Positions 8,695 through 16,690 of a DNA stretch of 46,695 bases are shown in pieces. Each line of letters starts with the position of its first letter. The first letter of the stretch is position 1. Position numbers and translations under genes: made by a program. Below the pieces are notes generated by a model that ran no database searches, had not been told where the DNA came from, and worked only from the letters and a program-made list of their open reading frames with translations. Source of the stretch: Segatella copri (lineage in GTDB: Bacteria; Bacteroidota; Bacteroidia; Bacteroidales; Bacteroidaceae); the NCBI RefSeq assembly GCF_002224675.1, contig NZ_NMPZ01000029.1, positions 1 to 46,695 on the forward strand, read 5' to 3'.

Positions 8695-9360
8695 TTATCT
8701 GCTATTTCTGATGATTTCCTCAGCCTTATCCTTTTCGCTGTCGAAGCTGAATATTTTATAGATGAGACCTGTATTCTGAAGATCCACGATATGTGGCGCC
8801 ATCATTTTGAGCGCTTTCAGCTGTTCGTCGTCGAAAGGGAATATCTTCATGATGCGGACCACCTGGGCGCAGGAATAATAGCAGCCGAGGCTTGCCACTT
8901 CTATCAGGTCGAACTTGTTGTCGTCGAAGCTTGCCTTCTTCACCTTATTATATAGTTTGGAGAAGGAAGCATCATCGAGGCAATAGCCGTAATCCATTCT
9001 GCCATCGGGATCACATCTTCCATCGTAGAGGGGTGGAGTAGGGTGTTGTGGTTGCTGTACATTTGATGTCTTGCTGTTGGGTTCTATGATTCTTGTATCG
9101 TACTGCACAACCTTTCCGTTTCTGTCGAAGAAGACCGTGATGTACTTGGAATCTCCAAACAGATTATTATATTTAGCATATTCCCATTTGTCCCCATACA
9201 TGTCGAAACTGGTGAGCTTAGGTTCTCCGAGAATGGCTATTACTTCCTGCTTGCTCATTCCCCGCTCCACGTTTCTTTTTCCCTTAGCCGAAGCTGAGAG
9301 GCATACGGCAAACATCAATATGGCTGTGACGATGAGTGCCATTACTTCATTTCTTTTCAT
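8695..9360 (-). CDS. Secreted protein with BamE/SmpA-like repeat and DUF4476
   Basis: A signal peptide (about residues 1-25) precedes a BamE/SmpA-like segment (about 33-90) with the typical G-M-S-K-x-E-V-I-A-I-L-G-E-P-K turn and WEYAKY. A proline-rich linker follows, then a DUF4476 domain (about 130-218) with its repeated F-D-D-N-K-F and C-A-Q-V-V-R-I-M-K-I-F-P-F-D signature. The BamE-like fold is used in periplasmic and lipoprotein contexts, while DUF4476 has no known activity. No lipobox cysteine is seen, so it is probably a soluble periplasmic protein. It is a single gene. Confidence 0.75.
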   Translation of the reverse strand: MKRNEVMALIVTAILMFAVCLSASAKGKRNVERGMSKQEVIAILGEPKLTSFDMYGDKWEYAKYNNLFGDSKYITVFFDRNGKVVQYDTRIIEPNSKTSNVQQPQHPTPPLYDGRCDPDGRMDYGYCLDDASFSKLYNKVKKASFDDNKFDLIEVASLGCYYSCAQVVRIMKIFPFDDEQLKALKMMAPHIVDLQNTGLIYKIFSFDSEKDKAEEIIRNSR

Positions 9361-9499
9361 AAGCGATACTGTTTTTGAAAGTTATAATCTTGAGCCCCTT
9401 TTAAAAAGAGTGCTCGGTCATTATCTTGTTTACGCCTGCAAAAGTACTACTTTCTTTCGAAAAGAAACGAGAAGGATTCCCTAAAGTAGAAGGGGGAAA

Positions 9500-9860
9500 T
9501 CCCTATTCCCGATTAGGGCGAAAGGTTACGACCTCAAGGGTGAAAGGTTACGACCTCAAGATGAAAGGTTACGACCTCAAGGGCGAAAAAGATACCGCTA
9601 AAGAGCAAAGGATACCACCTCGGCATGGTACATTTGGCGAAAAGATACCACCTCAGCATGGTACATTTGGTCAAAAGATACTACCTCGGCATGGTACATT
9701 TGGTGAAAAGATACCACCTCAAGAAGAAATGTACCATGGTAAGCATGGTACATTAGGCGAAAGGTACCAAGGCGAGAACGAAAGGTACCAAGCTTTTTGG
9801 TGAAAGGTACCAAGGTAAAGCAACGAAAGGTACCAAGCTCCTTGGTACCTTTGAAGATTA
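9500..9860. repeat. Intergenic array of three degenerate repeat types
   Basis: Three runs follow each other: three copies of about 22 bp (GAAAGGTTACGACCTCAAG), four copies of 33 bp (core GATACCACCTCGGCATGG then TACATTTGGCGAAAA), and about five copies of a GAAAGGTACCAAG unit. All share GAAA followed by a GGTAC or GATAC core. Long frames run through it on both strands (for example EVVSFRQMYHA repeats on minus), but they look like products of the repetition. No gene is supported in 9361-9899. Confidence 0.7.
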
Positions 9861-9899
9861 TAGGAGAGGGATTAGATTTTTCCCTCCTATAAATTAATA

Positions 9900-10571
9900 T
9901 CATAAGTCTTCTCCATCCTCCATATTGTATCCATTTTCGTAGTATATTGCTATATTATATTGGTTAAAGTTCTCTATAATCATGAACCATACCGATCTCT
10001 TATCCAAAAAATCCTTAATAGCTTCAACAGAGATGTTAGTCATATCCGTTTTTTCCTCTGGCTTTGGGTTTTGAATTTGCTCTTCAGTATATTTGGCTAG
10101 TACACATTGATGAGCATATTTTAATATCAAAGAGGAATCTGATGGCAATTGTGTGAAATTCGCTTCATATCGTTTGTGTTTTACTTGCATATTAAACGAG
10201 ATATTCTCGTCCTCACTAATGTATTGATCTTCCTTTAAAGGGAGATACTTTGTGTTCTTGGAGAATTGGCGGACAAGGTTGTTGAAGCGAATACGGATAT
10301 CCGTTTCATTTGTAGGTGTCTGATTGATAACACAAATGCGCCAAACTTTTCCCTTATTTTCCATAGGCATAACATAAGCTTTAAAACCATTAAATTCCCC
10401 CTCAAGTTCGTCACTAGACGAAATTGGTTTGAATCCCTTGGTTTTTAGTTTTGCCTTCATTTCTGAAATAGTCCCGTCTATGGGAAATCCAAGAAACTTA
10501 GTTACGTCCTTTTGGGCGAATATAGCAAGAGAATTCACTAATACAAACAAAATAGCAATAAGTCGTTTCAT
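9900..10571 (-). CDS. Secreted hypothetical protein
   Basis: A signal peptide (MKRLIAILFVLVNSLAIFAQ) is followed by about 200 residues with F-L-G-F-P-I-D-G-T near residue 26 and alternating strands, a layout common in small Bacteroidales periplasmic proteins. I recognise no family or catalytic motif. Base composition is AT-richer than in the flanking core genes. The -7 box at 10604-10611 supports the ATG at 10571. The tail is acidic (NMEDGEDL). Confidence 0.65.
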   Translation of the reverse strand: MKRLIAILFVLVNSLAIFAQKDVTKFLGFPIDGTISEMKAKLKTKGFKPISSSDELEGEFNGFKAYVMPMENKGKVWRICVINQTPTNETDIRIRFNNLVRQFSKNTKYLPLKEDQYISEDENISFNMQVKHKRYEANFTQLPSDSSLILKYAHQCVLAKYTEEQIQNPKPEEKTDMTNISVEAIKDFLDKRSVWFMIIENFNQYNIAIYYENGYNMEDGEDL

Positions 10572-10603
10572 AAGCTCATATATTAAATGATGAATACTTT
10601 CGG

Positions 10604-10611
10604 CAAAGATA
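10604..10611 (-). promoter_or_regulatory. -7 box of secreted hypothetical gene
   Basis: TATCTTTG on the minus strand, 33 bp upstream of the start at 10571. No TTTG element is seen at the right spacing. Confidence 0.45.
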
Positions 10612-10743
10612 CATAAAAAAAATAAATGATGTTTATATAAAATGGAAAAAAATCGATTATTCCCCTGAAATTCTGATTTTGTAAGACATATAAGGCAATA
10701 AGATAGAAAATGGCCCCCCTAGTGTGGATGATATAAGAATAGA

Positions 10744-10776
10744 AAAGTGCCGACAAGATTTAACTTGCCGGCACTT
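10744..10776 (-). terminator. Terminator after smalltalk relic
   Basis: A minus-strand stem with arms AAGTGCCGGCAAG and CTTGTCGGCACTT (one G-T pair), then TTCTATTCT. It lies directly after the smalltalk stop and closes the HU-HIG/smalltalk unit. Confidence 0.6.
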
Positions 10777-10797
10777 CTTGTTAGTGTTCGCGATTTT

Positions 10798-10893
10798 CTA
10801 CGACATGCAACTCGTCACGCCCAGAGAGGCGGCGATGGCGGTCAAGATAGATATAACTATCTGAAATACAGTTTTCTAGGTTTCTTTCTTCAT
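10798..10893 (-). pseudogene. Smalltalk-type small peptide gene with in-frame amber codon
   Basis: Reading the minus strand from ATG at 10893 gives MKKET, then TAG at 10876-10878, then KTVFQIVISILTAIAASLG and VTSCMS before the true stop. That is the Bacteroidales smalltalk peptide (about 30 aa, one membrane helix ending in a T-S-C), with the usual Trp at position 6 changed from TGG to TAG. It lies just after an HU-HIG gene, its usual place. Function of the family is unknown. As written only a 5-residue peptide would be made, so I call it a pseudogene, unless amber is read through. Confidence 0.75.
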
Positions 10894-10926
10894 AAGCAGT
10901 TTTTTTAGTGATTAGTGATTAGTGAT

Positions 10927-11256
10927 TTAAAAATTTACGTTGTCGCCGCCGCCGTCGGTTCCGCCGCCATCCTCAGCCCCGATGGTATAGTCATCGTATG
11001 CCACGATCTTGGTGAGCTTCTTCAGCTCGGCGTTGCTCCAGGTCTTCGTGTTTCTCCCAATAAGATGCACGCCCAGCACACCGTGAATAGTGCTTCGGCT
11101 GTATGGAGAGTTGTGCTCAGAGATGTGGGTCACGAAATCCTCGAAACTCATCTCACGGTCGCTCACGACAGTAGCATACCAGAGCTTCTTACCTGCGTTC
11201 TCACCCGTCTGAGGGGTACGTGTAATCTTACTATACTTACTAGTTCCTTGTCCCAT
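10927..11256 (-). CDS. HU-HIG DNA-binding protein with glycine-rich tail, core apparently deleted
   Basis: The N-terminal part (SKYSKITRTPQTGENAGKKL, then WYATVVSDREMSFEDFV) and the last part (GRNTKTWSNAELKK plus an acidic Gly-rich tail) match the HU domain fused to a Gly-rich tail that is common in Bacteroidetes. Between TIHGVL near residue 69 and GVHLIGRNTKTW about 50 residues are missing, including the L-G-D-L-G-x-F strand and DNA-binding arm of HU. The frame is kept: GGTGTGC and GGCGTGC meet at the junction, a plausible slippage point. ATG at 11256 is preferred to the TTG two codons earlier. DNA binding is doubtful. Confidence 0.7.
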   Translation of the reverse strand: MGQGTSKYSKITRTPQTGENAGKKLWYATVVSDREMSFEDFVTHISEHNSPYSRSTIHGVLGVHLIGRNTKTWSNAELKKLTKIVAYDDYTIGAEDGGGTDGGGDNVNF

Positions 11257-11380
11257 AATCAATCAGTTTTTAAAGGGTTAATAATTCAATTTTTAATGGT
11301 TACTAATTTAGTTTTTTGTCATTCATCCGATTGGCGCCTTATCTCTGAATGACGGTGTCGCCTTTCTCCTAACGATGGTG

Positions 11381-11388
11381 CAAAGATA
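11381..11388 (-). promoter_or_regulatory. -7 box of HU-HIG gene
   Basis: TATCTTTG on the minus strand with a leader of about 120 nt before the ATG at 11256. Confidence 0.45.
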
Positions 11389-11485
11389 CGGCTTTTTTCT
11401 GGAACCACCAAATTTCGAGGTGTGATAAGGGCCGATTTTCAGCAGCTTTCAATTTGAAACTGCGTTAATAATCCTAACTCGTAAG

Positions 11486-11493
11486 TAACTTTG
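11486..11493 (+). promoter_or_regulatory. -7 box of Rpn-like gene
   Basis: TAACTTTG on the plus strand, 35 bp before the ATG at 11528. The promoter is therefore retained although the protein is only a C-terminal domain. Confidence 0.45.
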
Positions 11494-11527
11494 CTCCTAT
11501 AAAAGAAACATTAATAACATAAGGATT

Positions 11528-11788
11528 ATGAAGCAGGTAGATTTTCCCAACTTCACTCCGCAGGAGCAGCGAGAGTACGAAGCCAGCAAAATGGCGTATC
11601 GTGATATCAAGAATTCGATAGATACCGCCAAGCGAGAAGGGAAAGAAGAAGGACTGGCTGAAGGAATGGAAAAGGGCATGAATCAGCGAAGCTTCGAAAT
11701 TGCCAAAAAGATGCTGGCAAAAGGTATGGATGTAGCTGCTGTGATGGAAATAACAGGGCTGTCGGCTGAGCAGCTGGAGTTAAAATAG
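11528..11788 (+). CDS. Stand-alone C-terminal domain of Rpn/PD-(D/E)XK transposase-like family
   Basis: The 86 residues match only the tail of Rpn recombination-promoting nucleases: the F-T-P-Q-E-Q-R-E-Y-E-A-S helix, R-D-I-K-N, a charged GKEEGLAEGMEKGM coil, and the terminal A-K-K-M-L-A-K-G-M-D-V-A-A-V-M-E-I-T-G-L-S motif. The nuclease domain (about 200 residues) is absent, yet promoter, leader and ATG are in place. It may be an internally deleted gene. It also has the shape of the RpnS intragenic antitoxins known from E. coli Rpn genes. Confidence 0.7.
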   Translation: MKQVDFPNFTPQEQREYEASKMAYRDIKNSIDTAKREGKEEGLAEGMEKGMNQRSFEIAKKMLAKGMDVAAVMEITGLSAEQLELK

Positions 11789-11811
11789 TAGAATGATAAT
11801 ATAATAGGCAA

Positions 11812-12126
11812 ATGGCAGGCTATGATAATCATACAGTTCAAAGTAACGGAGTTCAAAGTTCCGAAGACGAGGATTATCCTGTTCCGCCTCCGATGCCGAA
11901 GAAGCTGCCGAAGCTTGTGGAGCTGCTGATTTCCAAGACTCCGGAAATCTATCAGCCGGCTGTGGCTTGCGCCATTTTTCCTCCGCTGGCTACCCATCTC
12001 TGGAGAACCAGATTCAGATATATCGACAACGTGGAGCAGGAAGCTACCCTGGCGAGTGTGCTCTACCGATTCCCCCAAAATTTTATATGTGTTGAGAGGT
12101 ATCTTTTATACAAAAAAAGTCCGTGA
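11812..12126 (+). pseudogene. N-terminal fragment of DUF3987 primase/helicase-like protein
   Basis: Residues 22-84 (PPPMPKKLPKLVELLISKTP onward to YIDNVEQEATLASVL) match the start of the large DUF3987 proteins that accompany HU-HIG and smalltalk genes in Bacteroidales. The Walker A stretch that should follow (M-A-G-T-G-A-G-K) is absent; instead about 20 unrelated residues run into a stop inside a terminator. At least 80 percent of the gene is gone. It begins 23 bp after the Rpn-like stop. Confidence 0.7.
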
Positions 12127-12152
12127 ACATTCATTGCCCACGGACTTTTTAA
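12113..12152. terminator. Bidirectional terminator
   Basis: Arms AAAAAGTCCGTG and CACGGACTTTTT with a loop of about 14 nt, between the DUF3987 fragment and the end of the acyl-CoA dehydrogenase operon. It has A-tract and T-tract on both sides. Confidence 0.8.
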
Positions 12153-12175
12153 ATTATCTGATTCTTATAAATGTC

Positions 12176-13879
12176 TTATGCCTTGAAGCTCTCCAAGTCT
12201 TCTGCCTTGAAGTTCTGGATGTATGCTGAATGGCCGAGAACTTCCTCCTCTGCCATGCGAACATAAACGTTGGCACTCTTGGCAAACATCTCTGGTGCCT
12301 TGGTAGCATCGTCGAGGATGAGGAGAGACATTACGATGTCGCCAGTCATATTGTAGAGACGGCGAGCCAGGAAGTCGTGAACTGCCTGATCGTTAGCTTC
12401 CTTCACCTTGTTGATGGCTGCCTCGTAAAGTTCTACGAGCTTGGCAACGCGCTCCTTCAATGCCTTCAAATCATCTGATACCTCATTCTCCAACATCTCC
12501 TTGATGATGCTGAGATAAGTACCGTTGGTGATGTAGCGGATGGCTGCAACAACCTGAAGCTGGGTGGTACCCTCGTAGATAGAGAAGATGCGGGCATCAC
12601 GGAACAGGCGCTGGCACTTGTACTCCATGATGAAACCAGAACCACCGTGGATGCTGATGGCATCGTATGCATTCTGGTTGGCATACTCTGAGTTCATACC
12701 CTTTGCCAATGGTGTGAATGCATCGGCAAGGCGGGTGTATTTCTTCATCTCCTGACGCTCCTCTGGAGTGAGCTTAGTGTCGCGGGCGATGTCTTCCAAA
12801 GCCTTGTAGATATCTACGTAGCGAGCGCAGCAGTAGAGGAGTGAACGGCCTGCATCCAACTTAGCCTTCATTCTTGAAAGCATATCATAAACGGCTGGGA
12901 AGTTGATGATCTTCTCACCAAACTGAGCACGCTCCTTGGCATAAGCCAAACCCTCGTTGTAAGCCTCCTGCTCAACACCTACACTCTGAGCAGCAATACC
13001 CAGACGGGCACCATTCATCAGAGCCATCACGTACTTAATCAAACCGAGACGGGTGTTACCGCAAAGCTCAGCCTTGGCATTCTTGTAAACCAACTCGCAG
13101 GTAGGAGAACCGTGAATACCCAACTTGTGCTCGATGTGACGAACGGTTACGCCACCATCACGCTTGTCGTAGATGAACATAGAAAGACCACGACCATCCT
13201 TGGTGCCTTCCTCTGAACGAGCCAGAACCAGGTGGATGTCTGAGTCACCATTGGTGATGAAACGCTTCACACCATTCAGACGCCATGTGCCGTCCTCATC
13301 CTGTGTAGCCTTCAGCATCACGCGCTGCAAGTCGGAACCTGCATCAGGCTCAGTCAAGTCCATACTCATAGTCTCGCCTGCGCAGATGCGAGGGATGTAC
13401 TTCTGGCGCTGCTCCTCAGAACCGAACTCATAGAGTGTATCGATACAGCTCTGGAGAGACCAAATGTTCTGGAAACCGGCATCGGCAGCAGCGATAATCT
13501 CTGAAGCCATAGAGAAGATGGCGTTAGGCAGGTTCAAGCCGCCGTAACGACGAGGCATTGACAAGCCCCAGAGGCCAGCCTTGCGGGTAGCTTCGAGGTT
13601 CTCGAATGTCTTGCTGGCATAAATCATGCGGCCGTTCTCCAAGTGTGGACCTTCGAGGTCAACATCCTCAGAGTTTGGTTCGATGATGTTAGCAGCTACA
13701 TCGCCGGTAATATCCAGCAATCGCTTGTAGTTCTCGATGGCATCCTCGTAGTTGACAGGAGCATCTTCAAACTGGTCTTTTTCTGCGTAATTTCTTTCCT
13801 TCAGGTCCACAACACGCTTCATGAGCGGATGATTCAAGTGGAACTCTATTTCAGGATGGTCTGTATAATAATTAGCCAT
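12176..13879 (-). CDS. Acyl-CoA dehydrogenase
   Basis: An FAD flavoenzyme that makes the alpha,beta double bond of an acyl-CoA and passes electrons to the electron-transfer flavoprotein encoded just upstream. The N-terminal helical, middle beta and C-terminal helical domains cover about residues 40-450: M-D-L-T-E-P-D-A-G-S-D (near 177) is the middle-domain FAD/substrate signature, and IYEGTTQLQ near 437 carries the likely catalytic Glu. A further helical extension of about 110 residues resembles the acetyl-CoA dehydrogenase C-terminal-like domain, giving 567 aa against about 380 for short forms. Acyl specificity is unknown. Confidence 0.92.
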   Translation of the reverse strand: MANYYTDHPEIEFHLNHPLMKRVVDLKERNYAEKDQFEDAPVNYEDAIENYKRLLDITGDVAANIIEPNSEDVDLEGPHLENGRMIYASKTFENLEATRKAGLWGLSMPRRYGGLNLPNAIFSMASEIIAAADAGFQNIWSLQSCIDTLYEFGSEEQRQKYIPRICAGETMSMDLTEPDAGSDLQRVMLKATQDEDGTWRLNGVKRFITNGDSDIHLVLARSEEGTKDGRGLSMFIYDKRDGGVTVRHIEHKLGIHGSPTCELVYKNAKAELCGNTRLGLIKYVMALMNGARLGIAAQSVGVEQEAYNEGLAYAKERAQFGEKIINFPAVYDMLSRMKAKLDAGRSLLYCCARYVDIYKALEDIARDTKLTPEERQEMKKYTRLADAFTPLAKGMNSEYANQNAYDAISIHGGSGFIMEYKCQRLFRDARIFSIYEGTTQLQVVAAIRYITNGTYLSIIKEMLENEVSDDLKALKERVAKLVELYEAAINKVKEANDQAVHDFLARRLYNMTGDIVMSLLILDDATKAPEMFAKSANVYVRMAEEEVLGHSAYIQNFKAEDLESFKA

Positions 13880-13914
13880 TTTGCTTTTCTTATTTAAATA
13901 ATGTGTAATGCAGA

Positions 13915-14937
13915 TTACTTAGAATTCTGCTTGTAGTACTTGATGAGCTTAGGAACCACATCCTCTACATTACCGTTGATAACGTAGTCGGCAATCTTGT
14001 TGATTGGAGCATCAGGATCGTTGTTCACAGAGATGATGATACCTGAATCCTGCATACCGGCGATGTGCTGAATCTGACCAGAGATTCCGCAGGCGATATA
14101 AACCTTAGGATGAACGGTAACACCAGTCTGACCAATCTGACGGTCGTGATCTACCCAACCTGCATCTACTGCAGCACGGGAAGCACCTACCTCACCATGG
14201 AGGAGATGAGCCAACTCGAAGAGCTGGTCGAAGCCTTCCTTGCTTCCTACACCATAACCGCCGGCTACAACGATGGCAGAACCCTTCAGGTTGTGCTTGG
14301 CAGCCTCTACGTGGTGGTCGAGTACCTTTACTACAAAGTCTTCAGCAGGAACATACTTGCTTACCTCTGGATAAACCACTTCCTTCTTGCACTCACCCTC
14401 GTAGATGCTCTTCTGCATTACGCCGGAACGGACGGTAGCCATCTGAGGACGGTGCTCTGGGTTGACGATGGTAGCCACGATGTTACCACCGAAAGCAGGA
14501 CGAATCTGATAGAGCAGACCCTCATAGTGCTTGCCGCTCTTCTTGTCGTCGTAATCACCGATTTCAAGCTCTGTACAGTCGGCTGTAAGACCGCTGGTCA
14601 ATGAAGAAGAAACACGAGGACCGAGGTCGCGACCGATAACGGTGGCACCCATCAATGCAATCTGAGGCTTCTCCTCCTTGAAGAGGTTGACGAGAATGTC
14701 GGTATGTGGAGCTGAAGTGTATGGGAACAATCCCTCAGCATCGAAAACAAATAATTTATCTACACCATAAGGGAGAATCTGATCCTCTACCTGACCCTTG
14801 ATGCCAGTACCAGCCACGATGGCATGGAGCTCCACGCCCTGCTGGTTAGCGAGCTTACGACCCTTGGTGAGCAATTCCTGAGATACTTCGGCAACGGTTG
14901 TGCCTTCTACCTCGCAATATACAAATACGTTGTTCAT
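13915..14937 (-). CDS. etfA: Electron transfer flavoprotein alpha subunit
   Basis: The FAD-binding large subunit of ETF. The C-terminal FAD domain shows VVAGGYGVGSKEGF near residue 221, G-A-S-R-A-A-V-D-A-G-W near 251, Q-I-G-Q-T-G near 269, and S-G-Q-I-Q-H-I-A-G-M near 285 with I-I-S-V-N-N-D-P-D-A-P-I. It pairs with the EtfB gene 57 bp upstream and serves the acyl-CoA dehydrogenase 35 bp downstream. In an anaerobe this could be a conventional or an electron-confurcating ETF; sequence alone does not decide. Confidence 0.95.
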   Translation of the reverse strand: MNNVFVYCEVEGTTVAEVSQELLTKGRKLANQQGVELHAIVAGTGIKGQVEDQILPYGVDKLFVFDAEGLFPYTSAPHTDILVNLFKEEKPQIALMGATVIGRDLGPRVSSSLTSGLTADCTELEIGDYDDKKSGKHYEGLLYQIRPAFGGNIVATIVNPEHRPQMATVRSGVMQKSIYEGECKKEVVYPEVSKYVPAEDFVVKVLDHHVEAAKHNLKGSAIVVAGGYGVGSKEGFDQLFELAHLLHGEVGASRAAVDAGWVDHDRQIGQTGVTVHPKVYIACGISGQIQHIAGMQDSGIIISVNNDPDAPINKIADYVINGNVEDVVPKLIKYYKQNSK

Positions 14938-14994
14938 TGTCTTTTTTAATAAAGCATTTTTAAATGAATCGGAATCTGAATCATCCTTCGATGA

Positions 14995-15864
14995 TTATCC
15001 GATAATACTTTCGTCCAACAATTCCTTCATCAGTCCGTCGATGTCCTCATCGCTGCTGGTCAAGGTCTTGCTCTCCTTTGCCTGGAACACGATGTTCTTC
15101 ACGGCCTTCACCTTGGTAGGTGAACCGCTCAAACCACACTGTGCAGGGTCGCCATCCACATCGGCAACGCTCCACTGGTTCAAGGTGAGGTAAGGGCGCT
15201 CCTCATAGAGGTTGGCCCAAGGCTCATCACCCTTGCGCTCCATAGGGCAGGTAGCGTATTTATATTTCATCACGAGCTTCACGTTGCATGGGCGACATGG
15301 AGCAGCACTTCCGTTTACGGTGATAACCAGTGGCAATGGAGCCTCTACGGTCTCAACACCACCATCGATGAGGCGGCGGATTGTAGCCTTGCCGTCTTCT
15401 ACCTTGAGGATTTCCTCGGCATAGGTAACCTGGTTGAAGCCCAGCTTCTGAGCCACCTGAGGACCTACCTGAGCAGTATCACCATCGATAGCCTGGCGAC
15501 CACCGATCACGATATCCACGTCACCGATCTTCTGGATTCCGGTAGCAAGGGCATAGGAAGTAGCCAATGTATCAGCACCGGCAAAGAGGCGGTCGGTGAG
15601 CAACCAACCGGTGTCTGCACCACGATAAAGACCCTGACGGATGATTTCTCCCGCACGAGGAGGACCCATGGTCAAAATTCCAACTGTAGAACCTGGATTC
15701 TGCTCCTTCAGACGGAGAGCCTGCTCCAGCGCGTTCAAATCTTCTGGATTGAAGATAGCAGGAAGGGCTGCACGGTTCACGGTGCCCTCGGCTGTCATCG
15801 CATCCTTACCCACATTTCTTGTGTCAGGTACTTGCTTGGCAAGTACAACGATTTTCAAACTCAT
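14995..15864 (-). CDS. etfB: Electron transfer flavoprotein beta subunit
   Basis: The small ETF subunit: IVVLAKQVPDT at the start, I-F-N-P-E-D-L-N-A-L-E-Q-A-L near residue 36, D-I-V-I-G-G-R-Q-A-I-D-G-D-T-A-Q-V-G-P near 118 (nucleotide-binding loop), and a long C-terminal arm. At 289 aa it is slightly longer than the usual 250-265. It is first gene of the etfB-etfA-acyl-CoA dehydrogenase operon and has an excellent promoter at 15948-15955. Confidence 0.95.
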   Translation of the reverse strand: MSLKIVVLAKQVPDTRNVGKDAMTAEGTVNRAALPAIFNPEDLNALEQALRLKEQNPGSTVGILTMGPPRAGEIIRQGLYRGADTGWLLTDRLFAGADTLATSYALATGIQKIGDVDIVIGGRQAIDGDTAQVGPQVAQKLGFNQVTYAEEILKVEDGKATIRRLIDGGVETVEAPLPLVITVNGSAAPCRPCNVKLVMKYKYATCPMERKGDEPWANLYEERPYLTLNQWSVADVDGDPAQCGLSGSPTKVKAVKNIVFQAKESKTLTSSDEDIDGLMKELLDESIIG

Positions 15865-15947
15865 ATTTAAAAATGGTTATTGTTATAATTCTCTTAAGTT
15901 GTTAGTGTTCGGAGCTCAAATCCTTGATTTGGGAGCAAACACGTCGG

Positions 15948-15978
15948 CAAAAGTACCATTTTTTTGTCTTTTACCCAA
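15948..15978 (-). promoter_or_regulatory. Promoter of etfBA-acyl-CoA dehydrogenase operon
   Basis: Minus strand TTTG, 20 bp, TACTTTTG (the -7 box is at 15948-15955). It matches both halves of the Bacteroidetes consensus at ideal spacing, about 85 bp before the etfB ATG. Confidence 0.7.
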
Positions 15979-15995
15979 ATATTTTAAAGAAAAAA

Positions 15996-16040
15996 TGCAC
16001 AAATGTCTTTATCTTGTGCGCAAAAAGAGACATTTGTGCA
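15996..16040 (-). terminator. Hairpin after riboflavin synthase gene
   Basis: A perfect 13-bp stem (TGCACAAATGTCT with AGACATTTGTGCA) with a 19-nt loop starts 9 bp past the stop and is followed on the minus strand by TTTTTTCTTT. The large loop contains a second GTGCGC copy of the arm. Confidence 0.65.
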
Positions 16041-16048
16041 GGTTTTTC

Positions 16049-16651
16049 TTACTCGAAGCTTTTCAATCTTGCGATATACTTGCCGAGAATATCGAATTCT
16101 ATATTCACCACGGTTCCTACTTCGATGTTGCAGAAGTTGGTGTTCTCTCGGGTGTAAGGGATGATGGCTACGGTGAAGGTGTTGTCAGTTGGCTCGCAGA
16201 CGGTGAGTGAAACGCCGTTCACTGTCACGCTGCCCTTATCTACGGTGAAGTAGCCCTTGCGCGCCATCTCCTTGTTCAGTTCATATTCGAAGGTGAAGTA
16301 GGTAGAACCGTCTGCATCCTTCATGTTGATGCACTTGGCGGTTTCATCCACGTGTCCCTGCACGATATGGCCGTCCAGTCTGCCGTTCATAATCATCGAG
16401 CGCTCCACGTTCACCTTGTCGCCCACCTTCAGCAGACCGAGGTTGCTTCTATCCAGGGTTTCCTTCATGGCGGTAACGGTATAGGTACCGTCCTTGATTT
16501 CCACCACGGTGAGGCAGACGCCATTGTGCGCCACGCTCTGGTCGATGCCGAGTTCATCTACGAACGAACATTTCAGGGTAAAGTCGATGTTCTCCTTATC
16601 CTGTTTAATCGCCACTACGGTGGCCATTTCTTCTACGATTCCACTAAACAT
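16049..16651 (-). CDS. ribE: Riboflavin synthase alpha chain
   Basis: Condenses two 6,7-dimethyl-8-ribityllumazines to riboflavin. It has two tandem lumazine-binding domains: the first starts MFSGIVEEMA and carries N-G-V-C-L-T-V near residue 43; the second has G-H-I-V-Q-G-H-V-D near 95 and S-V-T-V-N-G-V-S-L-T-V near 142. Length of 200 aa is normal. It is a single gene with an ideal promoter, next to the flavoprotein operon. No FMN riboswitch structure is seen in the 40-bp leader. Confidence 0.95.
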   Translation of the reverse strand: MFSGIVEEMATVVAIKQDKENIDFTLKCSFVDELGIDQSVAHNGVCLTVVEIKDGTYTVTAMKETLDRSNLGLLKVGDKVNVERSMIMNGRLDGHIVQGHVDETAKCINMKDADGSTYFTFEYELNKEMARKGYFTVDKGSVTVNGVSLTVCEPTDNTFTVAIIPYTRENTNFCNIEVGTVVNIEFDILGKYIARLKSFE

Positions 16652-16690
16652 ATATTCTATTTTTATTTGATTTCATGATTATTTAAAATG

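Noticed and set aside
9426..9903. Repeat-containing coding frames on both strands
   Set aside because: Both strands are open because the units are short and partly palindromic; there is no start signal, no family likeness, and the unit lengths (22, 33, about 16) do not all preserve a frame.
10871..10880. General reassignment of TAG to an amino acid
   Set aside because: Several healthy genes in the window end in TAG (for example the mgtC-like gene at 2803 and dnaG at 30064) without an extended conserved frame behind it.
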